A stretch of 37,796 nt of DNA from an uncultured Alphaproteobacteria bacterium (GCA_944391425.1 CALXTO010000012.1:1-37796), one strand, 5' to 3'; shown: positions 14,748 to 22,749, counted from the first letter of the stretch. Notes: generated from the sequence alone by a model not told the origin. A program made the numbers and translations.

Positions 14748-16970
14748 TTATCTGCCTTTTCTTAAAAAATCTTTTTTTATCCGTTCTTTTACTTTATCTA
14801 ATTCAGTCTTATTGGCAACGACTAAAATATAATTGTCGCTGACATAGACAGAATCTTTGTGCGGCCAAACTTTTGCCTTATTCATTATAAAGTCAGATAA
14901 TTCCTTGTCCATGTCAGAATTATAGTTTTCAGCTACTTGATCTACCCATAAAGAACTGCCGATAAAATAAGATTTACTTAAAAAATTAAGGATTATTTGA
15001 GGAATCCACCCCGGTTGGTATGAAAAATTCAACAATTCCGAAGCTTTTTTGTCATATGGTTTATAATAAAATTTTGTCGCCATATGCGGAAAAAGGCCTA
15101 TTTGTACATATGTATATTTCTTAGATGGAAGAAAATTCTCTTTTTCTTCAATTCTTTCTAAAAGGCGTTCCTGAATCCGTATTTCATTATCGAAAGCAAA
15201 TTTCCAAACTTTTTGAATATGCAGATTACCAGCAATACTGAAGATAATAGCAGTGGCGATAGCTAATCCGCCGATATTTTGAACCGGTTGGCGACCTAAA
15301 ATAAAGATAACGGCAACGCATAAAGTATAAAAATATGCTAATCCGAAAAATTGAATGCGTACAGCATTTGCAACATCGGAAGATGCCGCAACAACCAGAA
15401 CTAACTGGGTTACAAATAACAGCGCAATCCAAAAGAGCCCCATAGCAAAAAGTTTGGCAATGCAGTGTATTTTTGGTTTGGAAGATATAATGTGGTAAAA
15501 TGTTGATAGGACAGCTGCCAAAACAATAAAAAGAAGTATCATTTTAAGTGTAAACGTCATAAACGGATATGTATAAAAGAGCGTTTTGAAACTTTCTGTA
15601 AAAGCAAGAATAAATTTTTGCGGTATTTCGGACAAAGAAGCGGTTTGGGCATTATATGCCGGGATAAAAATACCTTGTTTTTTGGCAACGGATATTGCCG
15701 CTGCAAAAAGAAAACTTCCGCAAAGACCGCTTAAAAAAACATAAAAATGTGAAAAAACAGACTGATATAAGCTTTTGAAATTTATATCTTTTTGCAGCCA
15801 TTCAATGAAAATCCGCCCGCCTAAAATAATAGCAATATTATTTATAACAGAGGTGTAAGCAGATAATGCATAAAAAATAAGAAGGGACGAAACGGCAAAA
15901 AGGATTGTTTTATGTGCCGTACTGGAAACTTCTTTTATTTTATCGGCACTCTGTAAGGCCAAAATTACAATAAAAGGAAGCCAACCGCAGGTAATTGTCA
16001 TATGAATATAATAAAGCCAAGAAGAAGTATATGGTAAGAGGACAAGAAACAGTGAAACCGGCACATAAACGGAAACCATACGCGGCAGACGCCAGTAATA
16101 GCAAAGCATCAGGGCCGAACAGGATAGACCGGCAAAATAAACCAGATTATTGATTATCGGCAGAACTTGTCCGCCAAATAATTGCTGCATTAAAAATGCC
16201 GTAAAACGACCTTGATGAAAAGCTTCTTTCCAGTTTATGCCGTAATCAACCGTTCCGAAATCATGATTTCCCCATAAAAAATGAACAGTGTGATACAGAA
16301 AAACAATATTTAAAGCAATAAAAGTTGTCCAAAAAGTTTTTTTATACAGCGGATTGATATTTTTATATTGATTTACGAATTCAGAAAGCCAATTTTTATG
16401 AGATAGCCTGAAGATGAATGTTCTAAAACAAAAAAGAGTATATAGGGCGGTTACTCCAAATATAATTAAAGCAAGGTTGCCATAATGAATTGACGCATTT
16501 CCTTTGATATTTAAAGGGTTTTTATAGATAATAAAAGGGTCAACATGGTCAGAAAGTATTGTTATTGTTTGATTGGAAATTGTTTGCCTTTCAATGTTGT
16601 AAAAATTAAAATCTTTCCAATCATCAAGAAAAACTGTATTTTTCCCGGATATTTTTATTGCCTCTAATTGAACATTTCCGGGGTTTTGTCCCAGATCAAG
16701 ACGAAACAGTTTTAGTTTATGAATCGGCAGCTTAATTGATATTTTTTTTCCAGCCGAAGGCTCCGCCAACAATCTTACAGAATTTTCTTCATTGAATGAT
16801 TTTTTAGAGGATGATGAATAAAATATTTGAAACTCCAAAGGTTTTTCAAAATCAGCATAAATTGAAACATTTATATTTGAGCCAATATAAAATTTGTATC
16901 CCAGCAATAGAGCAAGAATTAAAAGTATAAAAAAAGAAAATTTAGGGTATTTGTTTATATATTTTATCAT
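14748..16970 (-). CDS. GtrII-like polytopic membrane glycosyltransferase
   Basis: The 740-residue protein has an N-terminal membrane anchor (about 10-28), a soluble beta-rich extracytoplasmic segment to about 160, then a multi-helix membrane region to about 600 and a C-terminal soluble tail. The segment WGNHDFGTVDYGINW with QGRFTAFLMQQLFGG (around 235-270), acidic and just after a membrane helix, resembles the GtrII/GT-C type of glycosyltransferase, which uses polyprenyl-phosphate sugars as donors on the outer face. The family call is by pattern, not by alignment. The gene is clearly AT-richer than the housekeeping genes. It lies 3 bases before pgpA and 59 bases after a GT2 gene. Confidence 0.6.
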   Translation of the reverse strand: MIKYINKYPKFSFFILLILALLLGYKFYIGSNINVSIYADFEKPLEFQIFYSSSSKKSFNEENSVRLLAEPSAGKKISIKLPIHKLKLFRLDLGQNPGNVQLEAIKISGKNTVFLDDWKDFNFYNIERQTISNQTITILSDHVDPFIIYKNPLNIKGNASIHYGNLALIIFGVTALYTLFCFRTFIFRLSHKNWLSEFVNQYKNINPLYKKTFWTTFIALNIVFLYHTVHFLWGNHDFGTVDYGINWKEAFHQGRFTAFLMQQLFGGQVLPIINNLVYFAGLSCSALMLCYYWRLPRMVSVYVPVSLFLVLLPYTSSWLYYIHMTITCGWLPFIVILALQSADKIKEVSSTAHKTILFAVSSLLIFYALSAYTSVINNIAIILGGRIFIEWLQKDINFKSLYQSVFSHFYVFLSGLCGSFLFAAAISVAKKQGIFIPAYNAQTASLSEIPQKFILAFTESFKTLFYTYPFMTFTLKMILLFIVLAAVLSTFYHIISSKPKIHCIAKLFAMGLFWIALLFVTQLVLVVAASSDVANAVRIQFFGLAYFYTLCVAVIFILGRQPVQNIGGLAIATAIIFSIAGNLHIQKVWKFAFDNEIRIQERLLERIEEKENFLPSKKYTYVQIGLFPHMATKFYYKPYDKKASELLNFSYQPGWIPQIILNFLSKSYFIGSSLWVDQVAENYNSDMDKELSDFIMNKAKVWPHKDSVYVSDNYILVVANKTELDKVKERIKKDFLRKGR

Positions 16971-17029
16971 TTAATGTTCCAAATATAATAAAGCATTGAA
17001 AGTTAAAGACAAAATTTCAATTATCAAAA

Positions 17030-18100
17030 TTAGTTGGTGTATTTTATTTTAACGCAAGGAATTCCAAGAACGTAAAAACGTTTGGTCTGTTTTTGGACTT
17101 TTTGCCGAAATATGGTAATACCCAAAAATTTTATTCGTAGTTTTGTAATTGAGAAAACTGGAATATTGAAAAGAAAAATTTTCTTTTTGGTAGGGATTTC
17201 TCCTGTGGCAGTCATCATCTTATCAGAAGAAAACTGTTTTTTATAAAATTTGGAATATTTTTCATAAATGTTCTGCAAAATATCGAAACGTCCGTTTTTG
17301 ATTGCGGCATGAATTGTATTCTGTGCCAGAGTTTCGATTTCTTTTTGTCGGGACACTCTAAATTGTTTTTCAAGTGCCCGGTAAAAGTTCATATGCTTAT
17401 ACCCGCATTTTAAAAACCATTCGTCGCTTTTACCGACATTCCACCACAATCCGCCGGCATGTTTACGGTAAACAGCCATAACATCGTCGATAAAGCCGAT
17501 TTTGCCGGTTTGAGCATGAAGCAAATGCAAAAAATAATCTCCGGGCAAAGAATCTTCCGGAATCAAATCAAGATTGTCTTTATGGAAGCGCCAGCGGTAA
17601 ACGACAGAATTCGTTTGGATATAATTATGTTTCAGCAGGTCATGTAAAGTAGTAATCTTTTTTCGGAAACGAAAACTGGGGGAGGGAAAGATACTGTCTT
17701 TTTGAGATTTGTCTTCCCAAACGACCTTAACCGGATGGAAACAAATTGAACATTCCGGATGTGCATCCAAAAAATCAACCTGTTTTTGCAATTTTAACGG
17801 ATCAGTCCAATAATCATCCCCTTCGCACAGTGCAACATAGGGAGTCTTGACCAGTTTTGCAATGTCAAGGAAGTTTTGTTCTCCTCCAACATTTTGAACA
17901 TGAAAAATAGGTTTGATGATATCTGGATATTTTTTAGCATATATTTCTATGAGATCAATTGTTTTGTCTGTGGAACAATCATCGCCAATATAGACAACAA
18001 AAGGGAAAGATGTTTTTTGCTTTATAAAACCGTCCAAGGTTTGTTGAATGAATTTTTCATGATTATAACTCATAACAAGAACGGATATTTTGTCTTTCAT
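17030..18100 (-). CDS. Family 2 glycosyltransferase
   Basis: The 356-residue protein has a GT-A fold start (ISVLVMSYNHEKFIQQTLDG), the nucleotide-sugar segment GDDCSTD (39-45) and a second acidic motif EGDDYW (93-98), which hold the sugar nucleotide and metal. Domain 2 extends to about 260. The last 80 residues are basic, with two similar FNIP/LGIP-type segments of the kind seen at the ends of surface-sugar transferases. No membrane helix is obvious. It is a paralogue of the protein encoded at 20202-21083, with which it shares the DCSTDKT and EGDDYWTD blocks. The start overlaps the GNAT gene by 4 bases. Confidence 0.9.
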   Translation of the reverse strand: MKDKISVLVMSYNHEKFIQQTLDGFIKQKTSFPFVVYIGDDCSTDKTIDLIEIYAKKYPDIIKPIFHVQNVGGEQNFLDIAKLVKTPYVALCEGDDYWTDPLKLQKQVDFLDAHPECSICFHPVKVVWEDKSQKDSIFPSPSFRFRKKITTLHDLLKHNYIQTNSVVYRWRFHKDNLDLIPEDSLPGDYFLHLLHAQTGKIGFIDDVMAVYRKHAGGLWWNVGKSDEWFLKCGYKHMNFYRALEKQFRVSRQKEIETLAQNTIHAAIKNGRFDILQNIYEKYSKFYKKQFSSDKMMTATGEIPTKKKIFLFNIPVFSITKLRIKFLGITIFRQKVQKQTKRFYVLGIPCVKIKYTN

Positions 18101-18558
18101 AATATTTTTTCCATTTCAATTATATTGTTTTCTGAACTGATAGGTACAAACCCAAATTTTATGTATAAGTGTATTGCTGCAGGATTATGAACATTAACTT
18201 GTAAAAATAACTTTTTTAGGTTAAAATCATTTTTGGCTTTATTAAGAAGTAACGTCATTGCTTTTGTTGCAATTCCAAGTCCCCAATAGTTCTTATCTCC
18301 GATAAAAATATGAAAATCGGCCGATGCTTCTTTTATTGCCGTTAATTGAATATTTCCGATATATTTTGAATCTGCTAATATGGCAAAACGTTTTTCATCA
18401 ATTCGCTGCAAGACTGTTTCGATCCACTGCAGCTCAATTTCAGGGGTAACCTTAATGTTGGGTTTAGATCCCGTATATTTCCAAACCTCAGGATCATTAC
18501 GCCATTGATAAGAAATAAGAGCATCTTCTTTTTGTAACGGGCGAATCTCTACGAGCAT
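18097..18558 (-). CDS. GNAT-family N-acetyltransferase
   Basis: The 153-residue protein matches the RimJ/RimL-type GNAT: MLVEIRPLQKEDALISYQWRNDPEV at the N-terminus, the acetyl-CoA loop region NYWGLGIATKAM (about 90-101), and LQVNVHNPAAIHLYIKFGF near the C-terminus. It lies between a PLP-fold sugar enzyme and a GT2 enzyme, overlapping the first by 10 bases and the second by 4. The likely role is N-acetylation of an amino sugar made by the operon's aminotransferase, as in other deoxyamino-sugar pathways. The substrate is inferred from context. Confidence 0.85.
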   Translation of the reverse strand: MLVEIRPLQKEDALISYQWRNDPEVWKYTGSKPNIKVTPEIELQWIETVLQRIDEKRFAILADSKYIGNIQLTAIKEASADFHIFIGDKNYWGLGIATKAMTLLLNKAKNDFNLKKLFLQVNVHNPAAIHLYIKFGFVPISSENNIIEMEKIL

Positions 18559-19487
18559 ATAACCTCACAAATTCTATGCATATCATTAATACTGTATCGT
18601 TGATCTAAAGGAATAGGTAAAAGATTTTGTTGCAAATACAAAGAGTAGCTGTCAATATTGGCCTCTGCTTCGATTCCAGGCCAATATTGTGCAACATAAA
18701 TTTTGTGAGAAATAAGTTTTTTGCGCAAAGACTGCGCATTATTAACCAACAAAGGATAAGCAAGAGGAACATCGGAATTATCCATATTCGGGATATACTG
18801 GTTAATATAAGACAGACTTTGATGCAAGAAATTAAAATTTTCCAATCGAATCTTTTTAGTTTTTTGATAATTGATATTTGACATCAGTGCTTGAGTAAGC
18901 TTTGACATTAACCTAATTGGTTTCTGAGAAAGATAATCATCATTTTGTATAAAATCGTGATACGCATCAGAAGCAGGTACATCATGCCGTTTTAACAAAT
19001 GAGAACACAAAAAATAGGATTCATCGGCTTCTGTTATTTCTAATTTTTTTGCACAATTAAGCAATCCGCCGTCAGGCAAACCAAAAAATTTACGAGGGCT
19101 GTAAAAGGAGGCCAGTCCACAATGAGGAGCATAAAAAGCTTGAGCATTATCAATAATTAAATTTTCATACTTGGCAGCTAAAGCTTTTACTTTTTTTCCG
19201 CAAACTCCAAAATAATTATTATATAAAACAAAAGCATTTTTAGTTTGATTAGATAAATCAAATTCCCAATTTTCATTTATGTCATAAAATACTATTTCGC
19301 AATTTTCTGCACGTATTGCCTGCCAAATAACGGGACAGGTATAATAAGGGACAAAAAGTTTTGAAATTTGATAGGCTCTGATAATATAACGAAGAGCATT
19401 TCTAGCAGTATTAAGCCTTATCATTTCTGAATGATAAGGACTATTGCCGTAACACTCCAATTCAAAATATCCACCAATCTCTTTCAT
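18549..19487 (-). CDS. PLP-dependent DegT/DnrJ-like enzyme, divergent
   Basis: The 312-residue protein follows the aspartate aminotransferase fold of DegT/DnrJ enzymes, though weakly: RLNTARNALRYIIRAY for the first helix, FVPYYTCPV, then IIDNAQAFY (Asp113 for the PLP ring nitrogen) and SFYSPRKFFGLPDGG with Lys133 as the likely Schiff-base lysine. It is shorter than the usual 360-390 residues, mainly in the C-terminal half. Families of this shape occur in surface polysaccharide clusters next to WbqC-like genes, and some may not act as aminotransferases. The reaction is unknown. Confidence 0.7.
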   Translation of the reverse strand: MKEIGGYFELECYGNSPYHSEMIRLNTARNALRYIIRAYQISKLFVPYYTCPVIWQAIRAENCEIVFYDINENWEFDLSNQTKNAFVLYNNYFGVCGKKVKALAAKYENLIIDNAQAFYAPHCGLASFYSPRKFFGLPDGGLLNCAKKLEITEADESYFLCSHLLKRHDVPASDAYHDFIQNDDYLSQKPIRLMSKLTQALMSNINYQKTKKIRLENFNFLHQSLSYINQYIPNMDNSDVPLAYPLLVNNAQSLRKKLISHKIYVAQYWPGIEAEANIDSYSLYLQQNLLPIPLDQRYSINDMHRICEVICS

Positions 19488-19502
19488 ACTACATTCCGTT
19501 TT

Positions 19503-20198
19503 TTATAAAAGTTCATATTGATCCAACATTTTGTTAATTTCTTCCGGAGAATTAAACATCATTACGTCGACAATAGATAAGCCGGGAATAAAAGGATTAT
19601 TAAATTGGTGATAAGAAAACTCTTTCATTTTCAGAAAAGATAGCTGAATGCCATCTTTGAAAAATTCTTCTTGAGAGTAAAGAGCTTGCCCACCAATAGC
19701 ATTAATGTATTGAGAGCCTTTCAGGAATAAAACAATAGCTTTTACTTTTTCAGATGATTTCAGAGTATGATCAATTGGAAGAGAAGAAGAAACAATAAGC
19801 TCACTCTTTATCTTTAAAAAGGAATGTATTTGTTTTATTGAATTAAAGATATAATCAAACAAGTTATTATTTTCATATAATATAATTTCTTCAATAATTG
19901 GAAAATTCTGAAGAAAATAAGGCGCCTTTTGGTAAGCATTTTTTAATCTTGCCACTAAGGCCTTTCTGTCAAATGTGGAAGAAATAAAACGATCCCTGAC
20001 ATCAAGATAATCAGATGCTTTTTCTAAATTAATAGTAAATAATTCATCATGCCCGTTTTGTAAAAAACGATTTCGGTTGAACCAGCCTTTTTTAGTATAT
20101 TGAATATTATCATAAATGACATATTTATCTACAGCATTCATTAATTGCCAATATCCCAAATACGGAAAAAAATAAGGCTGCATAATTCCGATTTTCAT
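19503..20198 (-). CDS. WbqC-like family protein
   Basis: The 231 residues begin MKIGIMQPYFFPYLGYWQL, followed by VDKYVIYDNIQYTKKGWFNRNRF, the signature of the WbqC-like family found in O-antigen and capsule clusters. The biochemical role of the family is poorly defined; an acyl or sugar-modifying role together with the neighbouring PLP-fold enzyme and GNAT has been proposed for such clusters, but nothing here proves it. It begins 3 bases after the upstream GT2 gene. The ATG is preceded by a GGAG-type site. Confidence 0.85.
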   Translation of the reverse strand: MKIGIMQPYFFPYLGYWQLMNAVDKYVIYDNIQYTKKGWFNRNRFLQNGHDELFTINLEKASDYLDVRDRFISSTFDRKALVARLKNAYQKAPYFLQNFPIIEEIILYENNNLFDYIFNSIKQIHSFLKIKSELIVSSSLPIDHTLKSSEKVKAIVLFLKGSQYINAIGGQALYSQEEFFKDGIQLSFLKMKEFSYHQFNNPFIPGLSIVDVMMFNSPEEINKMLDQYELL

Positions 20199-20201
20199 TT
20201 T

Positions 20202-21083
20202 TTATCTCCGCTCTTTCTTTATTTCAACGATAATTTTCTTCTTTTTAGAAACAGGAAAACCGAAAGAAAAAAGTTTTTTCTGCTTTTTCTGATAGTTTAT
20301 GCCAAACACATTTCTCAAGTGATTACAAAACAGTTCGGCATATTTTGAGTCAAACAGAGTATCATAGGTTGCGGCACATTTACACAGCTCCAGTACCTGT
20401 TCGGTTTGAGATTTTCCCGACCATTGTCCGGATGGCAAAATTCGATAAACCGAACAGACGTCTTTTAAGAAAATTCCGTCGGCTTTGTCCAACATATACA
20501 TATTCAATAGATAATCGGCCGCATTCCCTTCAAAATAGCTTTGCGGAAGCGCATCCAAACCTTTTTTCCGATACATACAGCAAGAAAAATTGCCGACCGG
20601 ATTTCCTTTTTCAATCAGATCCCGAATAGAGAAAGTGGTTTTTAATTTTTTCTTTACAGCTGGAATATGAGCACAAATTTCCTGCGTTTCTTCCATTAAC
20701 AAAGAAATATCCGTAAAGCACATAAGAGCTTTCGGATTGTTTTTAAGCAATTGGTACTGTTTCAAAAGTTTATGCTCATCAGTCCAATAGTCATCGCCTT
20801 CACAAATGGCGATAAATTCACCGCGGCAATTATGAAAACAATCCTGCATATTTTTTAACATCCCCAAGTTTTGAGGACGGGGTAAAATCTTGATTCTGTC
20901 AGGATATTGAGAAGCATAACCGGAAATAATTTCTGAAGTCTTATCCGTTGAGCAATCATTGCCGACAATTATTTCATACTCAGGACAGTTTTCTTGTTTC
21001 AAAATACCTTCAAGAGCCTGAGCGACATACTTTTCTTGATTGTATGTTGTTAAAACAACGGAAATAATTGGTCTTTTATTCAT
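20202..21083 (-). CDS. Family 2 glycosyltransferase
   Basis: The 293-residue protein starts ISVVLTTYNQEKYVAQALEG and has GNDCSTD (41-47) and EGDDYW (95-100), the two acidic motifs of GT-A family 2 enzymes. It is closely related to the GT2 encoded at 17030-18100 in its catalytic half but has a shorter, lysine-rich C-terminus. It is soluble or peripherally membrane-bound by appearance. The start overlaps the aminotransferase gene by 4 bases (ATGA type), consistent with coupled translation. The donor and acceptor sugars are unknown. Confidence 0.9.
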   Translation of the reverse strand: MNKRPIISVVLTTYNQEKYVAQALEGILKQENCPEYEIIVGNDCSTDKTSEIISGYASQYPDRIKILPRPQNLGMLKNMQDCFHNCRGEFIAICEGDDYWTDEHKLLKQYQLLKNNPKALMCFTDISLLMEETQEICAHIPAVKKKLKTTFSIRDLIEKGNPVGNFSCCMYRKKGLDALPQSYFEGNAADYLLNMYMLDKADGIFLKDVCSVYRILPSGQWSGKSQTEQVLELCKCAATYDTLFDSKYAELFCNHLRNVFGINYQKKQKKLFSFGFPVSKKKKIIVEIKKERR

Positions 21084-22162
21084 AAAGTATTATCCTTTAT
21101 AATCCTGCAGATATGTTCAATAGTTTCATTTTCCAACCCGACATACAAGGGGAGACAGGCAATGCGGCAGCTGATGTCTTCGGATATCGGACAAGCCTGC
21201 CTGCTGTTAAGATAGGGCAGGGTATTAAGGCTCGGATAGAAGTAACGGCGCGGGAAAATCCCCTCCTTATTCAAAGCGTTAAAGACATCCAATAATTCTG
21301 TCTCCGATTTGAAAATAACCGGATAGTAGGCATAGTTATATTCCAAACCATCCTGAGGTCTGGGACGCTTGAGGCAGCCTTGCAACAGATTGTCATATAA
21401 ATCACTGGCGCGTTTCCGATCGGCAATAATTTCGCCGATATAAGGAAAGTTTGCCAGTCCCATGGCGGCGTGAAATTCGGATTGTTTGCCGTTAATACCC
21501 AGTGAGAAATGCTCATCTTCGTTATGGCCAAAACGCTTGATCAAGTCCAATTTGTGATCGTCTTCGTCATTTTGAACAATGCAGGCGCCGCCTTCAACGG
21601 TGTGGAACAGCTTGGTGGCATGAAAAGACAATGTAGAAACGTCTCCATAATCTAATAAGCTTTTCCCCTGATAGCGGCTGCCAAAAGCATGTGCGCCGTC
21701 ATAAATGACTTTCAATCCGTGCTGTTTGGCAATTTCCCCGATTCTTTTAACGTCACAGGCATAGCCGAAGACATGGACAGGCATAATTGCTTTGGTTTTC
21801 GGTGTAATCAAAGCCTCGATTTTATTCGGGTCAATCGTAAAATTATCCGGCTCAATATCGGCGAACACCGGTGTACAGCGTTCCCATAAAATGCTGGAAA
21901 CCGTAGCGACATAAGAAAAAGGCGTGGTAATAATTTCGCCTTCGGTGATGTTTAAAGCCCGCAATGCCAGCTGCAAGGCAATAGTACCGTTGGTGACATA
22001 CTGCAAATTTTTGACGCCCAAAAATTTTTCCAGCTTCTGCTCCAATTCCTGCACCAAAGGTCCGTGATTGGTCAGGATTCTGTTTTGAAAAACAGAATGT
22101 ATAATCTGCTCGTATTCGCCTTCCGGAGGCATAAAAGATTTAGTTACATAAATATTTGTCAT
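21080..22162 (-). CDS. DegT/DnrJ/EryC1-family sugar aminotransferase
   Basis: This 360-residue enzyme has the full set of family motifs: YVTNGTIALQLALRAL (55-70), TTPFSYVATVSS, VIYDGAHAFGS (Asp155), and SFHATKLFHTVEGGA with the PLP lysine at 184. Such enzymes transfer an amino group from glutamate to a nucleotide-linked keto-sugar. The FHATK-type segment is like that of 4-keto-6-deoxyhexose aminotransferases (VioA- or QdtB-type), though the exact position aminated cannot be told. It is the first gene of the eleven-gene operon. The ATG at 22162 is preceded by CGGAG. No nucleotide-sugar dehydratase is in the window to supply its substrate. Confidence 0.92.
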   Translation of the reverse strand: MTNIYVTKSFMPPEGEYEQIIHSVFQNRILTNHGPLVQELEQKLEKFLGVKNLQYVTNGTIALQLALRALNITEGEIITTPFSYVATVSSILWERCTPVFADIEPDNFTIDPNKIEALITPKTKAIMPVHVFGYACDVKRIGEIAKQHGLKVIYDGAHAFGSRYQGKSLLDYGDVSTLSFHATKLFHTVEGGACIVQNDEDDHKLDLIKRFGHNEDEHFSLGINGKQSEFHAAMGLANFPYIGEIIADRKRASDLYDNLLQGCLKRPRPQDGLEYNYAYYPVIFKSETELLDVFNALNKEGIFPRRYFYPSLNTLPYLNSRQACPISEDISCRIACLPLYVGLENETIEHICRIIKDNTL

Positions 22163-22191
22163 TACTCCGTCGCCGCCTTATAACAAAGGTT

Positions 22192-22276
22192 CCGGGGAGT
22201 TCGAAAATACTGTGCAGTGCGTATCCCTTGGTTTTTAAAGCTGTTAAGCTTCTGAACATGGCACAAGGCTCCCCGG
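22192..22276 (-). ncRNA. Leader RNA unit B (homologous to unit A), upstream of the sugar operon
   Basis: A perfect eight-pair closing stem (CCGGGGAG at 22192-22199 with CTCCCCGG at 22269-22276) encloses two arms. Arm 1 is CCTTG/CAAGG (22226-22230 with 22264-22268), capped by AAGCT/AGCTT (22238-22242 with 22247-22251). Arm 2 is a short hairpin at about 22208-22224. In + strand letters, TTCTGAACAT (22250-22259) and GAGTTCGAAAAT (22197-22208) match unit A. It ends 29 bases before the aminotransferase start codon. Being in a leader, it is probably transcribed on the - strand. Confidence 0.55.
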
Positions 22277-22331
22277 TATAAGTTTTCCGGAAAAGCAGCT
22301 TTGTCATGAAACAATCCAACTCTTCCGAACC

Positions 22332-22356
22332 AAAAAAGCCACCTTGCAAAGGCGGC
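22332..22356 (-). terminator. Intrinsic terminator inside the operon leader
   Basis: On the - strand GCCGCCTT, loop TGC, AAGGTGGC forms an eight-pair stem (one G-T pair) followed by TTTTTT. It starts directly after the closing stem of unit A and lies about 170 bases before the first gene. Transcripts would need to pass it to express the operon. Confidence 0.75.
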
Positions 22357-22456
22357 CGGAGAGTTAGAAAATCATATGTCAAGTCATGATCCTTTAGCCT
22401 TTAAAACCACAAATCAGAGATAGGAGTGGTTTCTGAACATACGCTAAAGCTCCCCG
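22357..22456 (-). ncRNA. Leader RNA unit A (homologous to unit B)
   Basis: The closing stem is CGGAGAG (22357-22363) with CTCCCCG (22450-22456), seven pairs with one wobble. Inside are arm 1, CTTTAGC/GCTAAAG (22392-22398 with 22443-22449), capped by ACCAC/GTGGT (22406-22410 with 22426-22430), and arm 2, ATCAT/ATGAT (about 22371-22390). Stem sequences differ from unit B but pairing is kept, while TTCTGAACAT (22431-22440) and GAGTTAGAAAAT (22361-22372) are conserved. Variable stems with conserved junction bases point to a selected RNA fold. Confidence 0.55.
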
Positions 22457-22605
22457 ACCTCTGTCGGGGATATGTACTGCACGTGCAGCTTTCGGTGCAT
22501 ATCGGGCACCGCTTGACATAGGGCTTTCTAAGACCCCGTACCTTCTTTACAGGTACTAAGCGTCCGTCGGACGCCTGCCAACACCATAAGTCATATCAAT
22601 TTAAT
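22452..22605 (-). promoter_or_regulatory. Hairpin-rich upstream part of the operon leader
   Basis: Five stems lie in a row: CCCCGAC/GTCGGGG (22452-22469), the 12-base palindrome CTGCACGTGCAG (22477-22488), CGGTGC/GCACCG (22493-22511), GTACCT/AGGTAC (22538-22556) and GCGTCCG/CGGACGC (22560-22574). The first competes for the same strand as the unit A closing stem. A weak promoter (TTGCAT, 17 bases, TATGGT on the - strand, from about 22611 to 22583) would start transcription just before these stems. No protein-coding frame of note was seen between 22163 and 22641. Confidence 0.45.
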
Positions 22606-22641
22606 ATGCAAGAGCTTTTTTATTAATGGAGAATATCTAAT

Positions 22642-22749
22642 ATGTTGATATTAAAAATGGCGGACGAAATCGCTGTAATTGCCAGCTCAATGCCTGCCGC
22701 AACAGCTATTTTTCGGATGATTTGGTGCATATTTCATCGTTCCGGCTGA
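22642..22749 (+). CDS. Possible 35-residue hydrophobic peptide
   Basis: ATG at 22642 follows a GGAG about 10 bases upstream and opens a 35-codon frame: a start MLILKMADEIAVIASS, then a hydrophobic stretch with a Trp and Cys, ending HRSG. The shape (short, hydrophobic, basic end) is like type I toxins or small phage membrane peptides. It overlaps the 3' end of the - strand gene at 22706-22894 by 44 bases. No homologue is recognised and it may be chance. Confidence 0.25.
   Translation: MLILKMADEIAVIASSMPAATAIFRMIWCIFHRSG

Noticed and set aside
22192..22456. tRNA genes in units A and B
   Set aside because: The closing stem has seven or eight pairs as in a tRNA and TTCGAA occurs, but there is no 7-base anticodon loop, no D-arm and no CCA.
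22192..22600. CRISPR array
   Set aside because: Only two diverged copies differ in length and spacing; no regular repeat-spacer pattern exists.
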